Shown: piece after piece, positions 36,440-40,787 of the stretch
Layout of the letters: each line of letters begins with the position of its first letter
Position numbering within the stretch: position 1 is the stretch's first letter
Origin: Chloroflexota bacterium
GTDB taxonomy: Bacteria; Chloroflexota; Anaerolineae; Anaerolineales; Anaerolineaceae
DNA length: 40,787 nucleotides
NCBI GenBank assembly: GCA_009773005.1
Contig: WOUT01000021.1
Span: 1-40,787 of the forward strand
Reading direction: 5' to 3'
The notes under the pieces: generated by a model
Seen by the model: the letters and a program-made list of their open reading frames with translations, nothing else
What the model was told of the DNA's origin: nothing
Database searches by the model: none
Translations under genes and position numbers: made by a program

Positions 36440-36740
36440 AATACTTTCTTTGGAATATAATGTCAGACGGCAGCCATTCGATAATTCATTCTAATTCACA
36501 TCAAGATCCAGAATGAAGTGTCAAAAGTAATATTGTAAAAATGACAATTTTTAAATATGAAGTTTAGTTTTTATGCTAAGGTAAAATGTGATTTAATCAA
36601 TTTTTCCAATAACAGGAAATATTTTGCTATAAATTGAGAACGGTTCGCGCATTTTCCAAAAGAGAACAGATTGGTTAGAAGTATTTTTTTTTCACACAGG
36701 ACGATCGATAACTCTACATGAGAATGAAGGAGTAATTGAA
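36440..36740. other. intergenic region between divergent GntR and transaldolase genes
   Basis: A 301-bp AT-rich region. A minus-strand TTGACA is at 36524-36519, but no convincing -10 box follows it. TGTCA (36519-36523) and TGACA (36542-36546) could be half-sites of a GntR-type operator, though five-base arms are weak evidence. An AAGGAG ribosome site ends just before the transaldolase-like start. I see no small gene or RNA. Confidence 0.4.
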
Positions 36741-37829
36741 ATGGAAGAAATCGAAAAGAGTCCGCTTTATCAAATGTCACGAACAACGCTGACTCAATAC
36801 TGGAACGACTCATGTTCCGTTGAGGAATTGACATATGCTATTGATCGTGGAGCGGTAGGCGCTACGAGCAACCCGACTATCGTCCTTAATGTGCTGAAGA
36901 GTGAAATAAATTTATGGGATGACCACGTCAAAAAGGTTATTCGCAATAATCCTGATTGGAATGAAACCCGCATATCCTGGAAAATTTTTGAAGATGTAAC
37001 TGTCAGCGGCGCGAAATTGCTGCAAAACGTGTTTGATCGCGAGGGAGGTAAATGCGGGAGAATGTCGATCCAAACCGACCCGGCAAATTACGTGAATTCC
37101 AAAGCGATCCTCGACCAAGCCATGCATTTTAATACTTTGGGCGCAAATATGCAGATAAAAGTTCCCGCAACCAAAGCCGGTATCGAGATCGTTGAGGAAG
37201 CAACTTATCGAGGAGCCAATCTGAATGTGACAGTAAGTTTTACCGTTCCCCAGGTTATCGCGGTCGCGGAAGCAGTTGAGCGTGGTTTAAAAAGACGAGA
37301 CAAAGAGGGGTTAGATACTTCTTTGATGTCTCCAGTTGCGACCCTTATGGTTGGACGCCTTGATGATTGGTGCAAGGTGGTTGTCAAGCGAGACAATATC
37401 GACATTAATCCAGGTTACCTGGAATGGTGCGGGGTTGCATGTGTAAAGAACGCATACCGGATTTTCAAGGAACGCGGATATCGAACGCGATTATTGCCTG
37501 CGGCTTACCGGAATTTTTATCATTGGACTGAATTTGTTGGCGGAGATATTTCCTTAACAATTCCTTACGAATGGCAGAAGAAATTCAACGAGTCGAATGT
37601 AAAACCGGAGCATCGCATGGATATTCCTGTGGCTGCGGAGATAGTAGGTACTTTATATTCAAAAATTCCGGACTTTAAAAAAGCGTATGACGAAAAAGGG
37701 ATGACAATTCCCGAGTTCGACGGGTTTGGGGCAACAATCCGAACCTTGCGAGGCTTTATCCAATCCTGGCACGATTTCACCGGAGTAATTCGAGAGTATA
37801 TGCTGCCGAATTCAGATGTACGAAAATAA
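36741..37829 (+). CDS. transaldolase-family protein
   Basis: 362 aa. The fold markers are ATSNPT with N44, the acidic EDV pair near 84, the Schiff-base lysine K140 in MQIKVPATKAG, and the NVTVSFTVPQ strand near 166. A longer C-terminal region than in small transaldolases includes IPYEWQKKF. Transaldolases move dihydroxyacetone units between sugar phosphates. AAGGAG lies before the ATG. Directly downstream is the decayed acylating aldehyde dehydrogenase gene, which suggests the pair once split a sugar or sugar analog and oxidised the aldehyde to an acyl-CoA (inference). Confidence 0.8.
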   Translation: MEEIEKSPLYQMSRTTLTQYWNDSCSVEELTYAIDRGAVGATSNPTIVLNVLKSEINLWDDHVKKVIRNNPDWNETRISWKIFEDVTVSGAKLLQNVFDREGGKCGRMSIQTDPANYVNSKAILDQAMHFNTLGANMQIKVPATKAGIEIVEEATYRGANLNVTVSFTVPQVIAVAEAVERGLKRRDKEGLDTSLMSPVATLMVGRLDDWCKVVVKRDNIDINPGYLEWCGVACVKNAYRIFKERGYRTRLLPAAYRNFYHWTEFVGGDISLTIPYEWQKKFNESNVKPEHRMDIPVAAEIVGTLYSKIPDFKKAYDEKGMTIPEFDGFGATIRTLRGFIQSWHDFTGVIREYMLPNSDVRK

Positions 37830-37847
37830 GAGCAATGAGAGAGAAAT

Positions 37848-39231
37848 ATGATTGACGACATCAGATTATATGTTCAAAAAGCGCATGAAGCTCAGGCGCA
37901 GATCGAATTCTGGTCTCAGGAAAAGGTGGACGAAATGGTGGCAGCAGTGGGGTGGGCAGCGTATGAACGCTCACATGCCGAAGCCTGTGCTCGTTCTGCG
38001 GTGGATGAAACCGGAATGGGGGTTTACGCAGACAAGCTCGTTAAACATCAAAAGAAAACTCTCGGCACACTGCGAGACTTGCATGGATTAAAGACGGTAG
38101 GAATCATTGAGCGAGAATAAACCGAAGGGGTTGATTAAGCTCGCCAAACCAGTTGGAGTAATTGGTGCGCTCACTCCCGTAACAAACGCGTTCTCAACAA
38201 TTACGTGCAATGGATTACCTATGCTAAAAACCCGTAATGCAGTTATTTTTGCCCCGCATCCAAAAGTCAGGGCGACCTGTGAATTGATTTGCAGTTAAAT
38301 GCGCGAATGTTTAGAAAAGGTTGGCGCACCGGTTGACCTGGTGCAAAACCTTAAGGACCCGAGCGTGGAATTGACTCGGGAACTAATGAAACATGTCGAT
38401 CTTATTGTTGCGACCGGCGGTTCAGCCATGGTCAAAGTAGCCTATTCCAGCGGTACTCCGGCTTATGGAGTGGGCGCAGGAAATTCAGTTGTAGTCGTCG
38501 ATGAAACCTCTGATCTGGCGGATGCAGCAAATAAAATATAGCTGGGGAAAGTCTTTGAAATGCCACATCCTGCTCCTCAGAAAATTCCCGCGTTATCCAG
38601 CTATCAGTTTTTGACAGGATGGTGGAATTGTTCAAGGAGCATGGCGGGTATTTATGTAGTGCTGAAGAGAAAAAGCGCCTTCATGCCGGTATGTGGCCGG
38701 ATGGTGCTCACCTGAACAAGGAAGTGGTCGGGCAACACGCCTCAAAGATCGCCAAACTGGCAGGGATTGCAGATTGGGAAAAAGTGAAATTCCTGATGGT
38801 TGTTGGTGAAGCAGTTGGCAAGGAAGATATGTTTTCGGGGAAAAAACTTTCCCCGTGCTCACCTTGTGGAAATACGATGAGTTTGATGAAGCGATCCAAT
38901 TGGTTCGCGACATCACCCGCTACAGCGGTTAGGGCATTCCTGTGGCATTCACACCACCAACGACGAACACATCCTGAGGCTCGCAACCCAGGCTAAGGTC
39001 AGCCGCATGATGGTTCGCCAGACCCAGCCATATGGCAACAGCGGTAATTATGACAATGGAATGCCTTTCGCACTCACACTTGGTTGCGGCACCTGGGGTG
39101 GAAACATCACCAACGAGAACGTACATTGGAAACACTTCCTCAATACCACTTGGGTCTCTATGCCCATCCTACCAGTTGTGCCCAATGAGAACGGGATCTT
39201 CGGAGCTCACTGGAAAAAATTTGAAATATGA
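37848..39231 (+). pseudogene. decayed CoA-acylating aldehyde dehydrogenase (EutE/AdhE-N/SauS-like)
   Basis: A full-length aldehyde dehydrogenase of about 460 codons can be followed, but it is broken at least six times. The breaks are a frameshift near 38107, TAA at 38296-38298, TAG at 38539-38541, a one-base loss near 38558, one near 38852 and one near 38932. Between breaks the sequence is well preserved: KPVGVIGALTPVTNAFSTI, VATGGSAMV, the catalytic-cysteine segment ATSCSSEN (Cys codon 38571-38573), SPVLTLWKYDEFDEAI and GCGTWGGNITNENVHWKHFLNTT. The last is reminiscent of acylating sulfoacetaldehyde or acetaldehyde dehydrogenases. Conservation suggests recent loss of function; assembly error is the main alternative. 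Confidence 0.85.
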
Positions 39232-39275
39232 TCTGTAGAAATTTAGTAAACTTTCCTCTCCTCGAGAAAATCCCG

Positions 39276-39314
39276 ATAACCTGAAACCTAGCAGGTATAC
39301 AGGTTTCAGGTTAT
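39276..39314. terminator. 14-bp perfect hairpin after the pseudogene
   Basis: Arms at 39276-39289 and 39301-39314 pair perfectly around an 11-nt loop. It follows the end of the aldehyde dehydrogenase pseudogene by 45 nt, so a terminator role is plausible, but no U-run follows on the plus strand. Confidence 0.5.
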
Positions 39315-39408
39315 TACTCGAAGAGAAACAGTAATAAACCTACTGATTAGTAATCAGCGATTTTTTCATATAAAAATTAAAATGTTCTTAGGGAGCGTTC
39401 AAAAAAAG

Positions 39409-39450
39409 TAACGGAGAGTGGATTCGAACCCCTGACCACAAGGTTACGAG
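39409..39450 (-). other. 3' half of a tRNA-Thr(CGU)-like gene, attachment-site-like scar
   Basis: 42 nt correspond to tRNA positions 32-73: anticodon loop with CGT, CCTTG stem strand, variable loop, T-arm with TTCGAAT, and acceptor strand CTCCGTT plus A. The matching 5' half is absent. The T-stem has one mismatch (positions 51 and 63), as if its 3' side came from another tRNA. A T7 run follows on the minus strand, as after a real tRNA gene. Anticodon-loop breakpoints are typical for tyrosine-integrase sites. Confidence 0.6.
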
Positions 39451-39456
39451 TCTGAA

Positions 39457-39467
39457 TCCTGAATCCG
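39457..39467. repeat. 11-bp motif next to the first tRNA scar
   Basis: TCCTGAATCCG starts 6 nt beyond the broken anticodon loop. The same 11-mer occurs at the same distance from the second tRNA scar (39919-39929). Confidence 0.7.
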
Positions 39468-39624
39468 AGGACATACCGGTAATATTTGAACTGATTGTTA
39501 TCGAGCGAAGACTCATCTTTTTTCTCCTCAAGACATGGATTGCATTGTTGGTTTTCCAAGACCCAACACAGGGGCAAGATAATTATTCTAGTATATTTTC
39601 CATAATCAACATGTCCGAATCCCC

Positions 39625-39674
39625 AAAACCTATCAATATGGATAGGTTTTTAGGTTAAAAACCTATCCATATTG
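39625..39674 (+). repeat. 18-bp perfect inverted repeat with an alternative overlapping hairpin
   Basis: Arms 39634-39651 and 39657-39674 are perfectly complementary with a 5-nt loop. AAAACCTATC at 39625-39634 can instead pair with GATAGGTTTT at 39641-39650, and a further copy of AAAACCTATC lies at 39658-39667. Two mutually exclusive hairpins can thus form, as in attenuators, but no gene clearly depends on them. Confidence 0.6.
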
Positions 39675-39870
39675 GTATATTGCAATGGAATCACTGGAAT
39701 GATACTCTTGATCTATCTCTAGAAGAGAACCATTAAGTAGTCAACAAAAAGATCTCTTCTAAATCAAATAGTTCAAGGAATTAGCGCATGTTTAAAGCAA
39801 AAACGCCCATTTCCGCGATCTTTGCGTCCCCGAAAGGGGGGATTGAGAGGGACGGGCGTCTGGATAACAG

Positions 39871-39912
39871 TAGCGGGGAGTGGATTCGAACCACTGACCT
39901 CCGGGTTATGAG
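39871..39912 (-). other. 3' half of a tRNA-Met(CAU) gene, attachment-site-like scar
   Basis: 42 nt match tRNA positions 32-73: anticodon loop with CAT, CCCGG stem strand, a perfectly paired T-arm (AGTGG/CCACT) and acceptor strand CCCCGCT plus A. The 5' half is absent; beyond the loop the sequence no longer pairs. The break falls at exactly the same tRNA position as in the scar at 39409-39450. Confidence 0.65.
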
Positions 39913-39918
39913 TAATGC

Positions 39919-39929
39919 TCCTGAATCCG
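39919..39929. repeat. 11-bp motif next to the second tRNA scar
   Basis: TCCTGAATCCG again starts 6 nt beyond the broken anticodon loop. Together with the first copy it makes direct repeats 462 bp apart. Confidence 0.7.
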
Positions 39930-40360
39930 TGCCGTTTGTGCGGCGGGTTCTGCAAATCAGCCAAACCGACGAACGCTGGTTATTGCTTGCCCGGCACGCA
40001 GCAGTAGTTGATCGATATTCGTATAGTAGCTCTTTTACGTGGGTTCGCCAAGTCCTTCCCATCCATACACCGCTGCCAATTTGTCTTTTCCTACTATAGT
40101 TAATAAACTCGAGATTGTTGAAAGACCGAAGTAAACCTTCTCACATAGGGGAAATTATTAGTAAGCAAAAACTATTTAGAGCGTTAGACCTACCCATACA
40201 GACACTGCCAAAAGAACCTGACAGTTCTCCTTTGTGTGAATGGTACGCCAATGTCATCGAGATAAATAATTAAGAATTACTTCTAATTGTAAATGATCCT
40301 ACCCTTCTATTTCCCCATTCTTTTTGAAAAATTACTCTTACAACAACCTTTAATGTACGA
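39930..40360. other. gene-poor stretch
   Basis: About 430 bp. Open frames here are short, run through the tRNA scar and resemble nothing I know. I see no RNA gene, integrase fragment or clear promoter. Confidence 0.5.
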
Positions 40361-40787
40361 TCAGACTTTTTGTAATAAGAAGTTCTGATAGACAATATCG
40401 CCGGTTTGGAACCCTTTATAAATCCAAGTATCTTTATTCCCGGCAAATTCCCGCAATAACTTGTGCAGCATTTTCGGAACACCGCGCTGGATATGCGCGA
40501 ACCGGCGGCCATGGTCAGCGTCCAGAGCCTTGATCACATTGGGAGTTATATTCTCATGAGTAATACGGCGCATCCCGGTCTGTTCAAGTTGTTCTTCAAG
40601 CTCATCGAGTTGTTCAAGGTTACGAAAGTCCGTAAACATGAAATATCCACCTGGTTTCAAGACACGCTTGACTTGCGCAAGGAAATCCGACATGGACCCA
40701 TAACAATGGGATGATTCCACATTCAGGACGATATCGAAACTCTGGTCGTTAAAAGGGAGACTTTCGGCGTCGCCAGGTACAAAACTC
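40361..40787 (-). CDS. class I SAM-dependent methyltransferase, C-terminal part
   Basis: The frame enters from beyond the window edge, so the true start is missing. About 140 codons remain. VPGDAESLPF and FDIVLNVESSHCYGS correspond to the post-motif-I and motif II region of class I methyltransferases, and LKPGGYFMFTDFR is motif III. The NVESSHCY context recalls methyltransferases acting on lipid or polyketide-type hydroxyls. The SAM-binding glycine loop lies outside the window. It appears unrelated to the catabolic genes. Confidence 0.8.
   Translation of the reverse strand, partial: SFVPGDAESLPFNDQSFDIVLNVESSHCYGSMSDFLAQVKRVLKPGGYFMFTDFRNLEQLDELEEQLEQTGMRRITHENITPNVIKALDADHGRRFAHIQRGVPKMLHKLLREFAGNKDTWIYKGFQTGDIVYQNFLLQKV

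Noticed and set aside
38296-38541. Internal stops in the aldehyde dehydrogenase as selenocysteine or other recoding.
   Set aside because: The stops are TAA and TAG, not TGA, and four frameshifts accompany them; decay is simpler.
39276-39674. Inverted repeats as a CRISPR array.
   Set aside because: There are no regularly spaced repeats with unique spacers and no cas gene; the structures are hairpins.
39781-40099. Open frames of about 90-100 codons on both strands across the Met tRNA scar.
   Set aside because: They translate the tRNA fragment and show no family features or good ribosome sites.

Overview
The window reads as one long catabolic region from an uncultured-type, probably anaerobic bacterium. 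I lean to Chloroflexota (Anaerolineae). The lean rests on the Thr/Pro/Ala-rich linker behind the lipobox of the binding protein, moderate base composition, and single-chain molybdenum hydroxylases mixed with BMP-type ABC transport. No taxonomic marker gene is present, so this is inference.

Layout. (1) 84-980, minus: a tartronate-semialdehyde-reductase-like enzyme. (2) 1110-8467, plus: a near-consensus promoter drives a LacI-type repressor, a fused RpiB/sugar-epimerase protein, a deaminase-type amidohydrolase, an unrecognised TIM-barrel-like protein, an intact ECF-type ATPase, a truncated second ECF ATPase and a dihydroorotase/allantoinase-like cyclic amidase. (3) 34352 down to 8530, minus: about 18 co-directional genes. 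In transcription order these are a FadR-type regulator, a phosphoglycerate-dehydrogenase-like enzyme, an HpcH/HpaI aldolase, an SsnA-like aminohydrolase, a BMP lipoprotein with its ABC transporter (ATPase and two permeases), two SDRs, another deaminase-type amidohydrolase, a single-chain molybdenum hydroxylase lacking two Fe-S cysteines, a ketopantoate-reductase-like enzyme, a small amidohydrolase (lactonase type), a further deaminase-type amidohydrolase, an intact single-chain molybdenum hydroxylase, an SDR, a long transketolase-like enzyme and an M81 (MlrC-type) metallo-hydrolase. (4) 36439-34628, minus: a GntR/UTRA regulator and an aspartate/ornithine carbamoyltransferase-family enzyme, closed by a strong terminator. 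(5) 36741-39231, plus: a transaldolase-family protein followed by a decayed acylating aldehyde dehydrogenase. (6) 39232-40360: a gene-poor stretch with strong inverted repeats and two 42-nt 3' halves of tRNA genes, both cut at the same base and joined to the same 11-mer. (7) 40361-end, minus: the C-terminal part of a methyltransferase.

How the parts may work together (inference). A nucleoside-like or purine-like N-heterocycle enters through the BMP/ABC system. Deaminases and molybdenum hydroxylases modify the ring, cyclic amidases open it, and a carbamoyltransferase recovers carbamoyl phosphate. The carbon leaves through the aldolase, tartronate semialdehyde reductase and pentose-phosphate enzymes (RpiB, transketolase, transaldolase). 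It shares family types (XdhD-, SsnA-, YgeW- and hydantoinase-like) with the anaerobic purine/urate loci of gut bacteria, but ygeX, ygeY and ygfK are not in the window and several enzymes here are not part of those loci. The substrate is not established.
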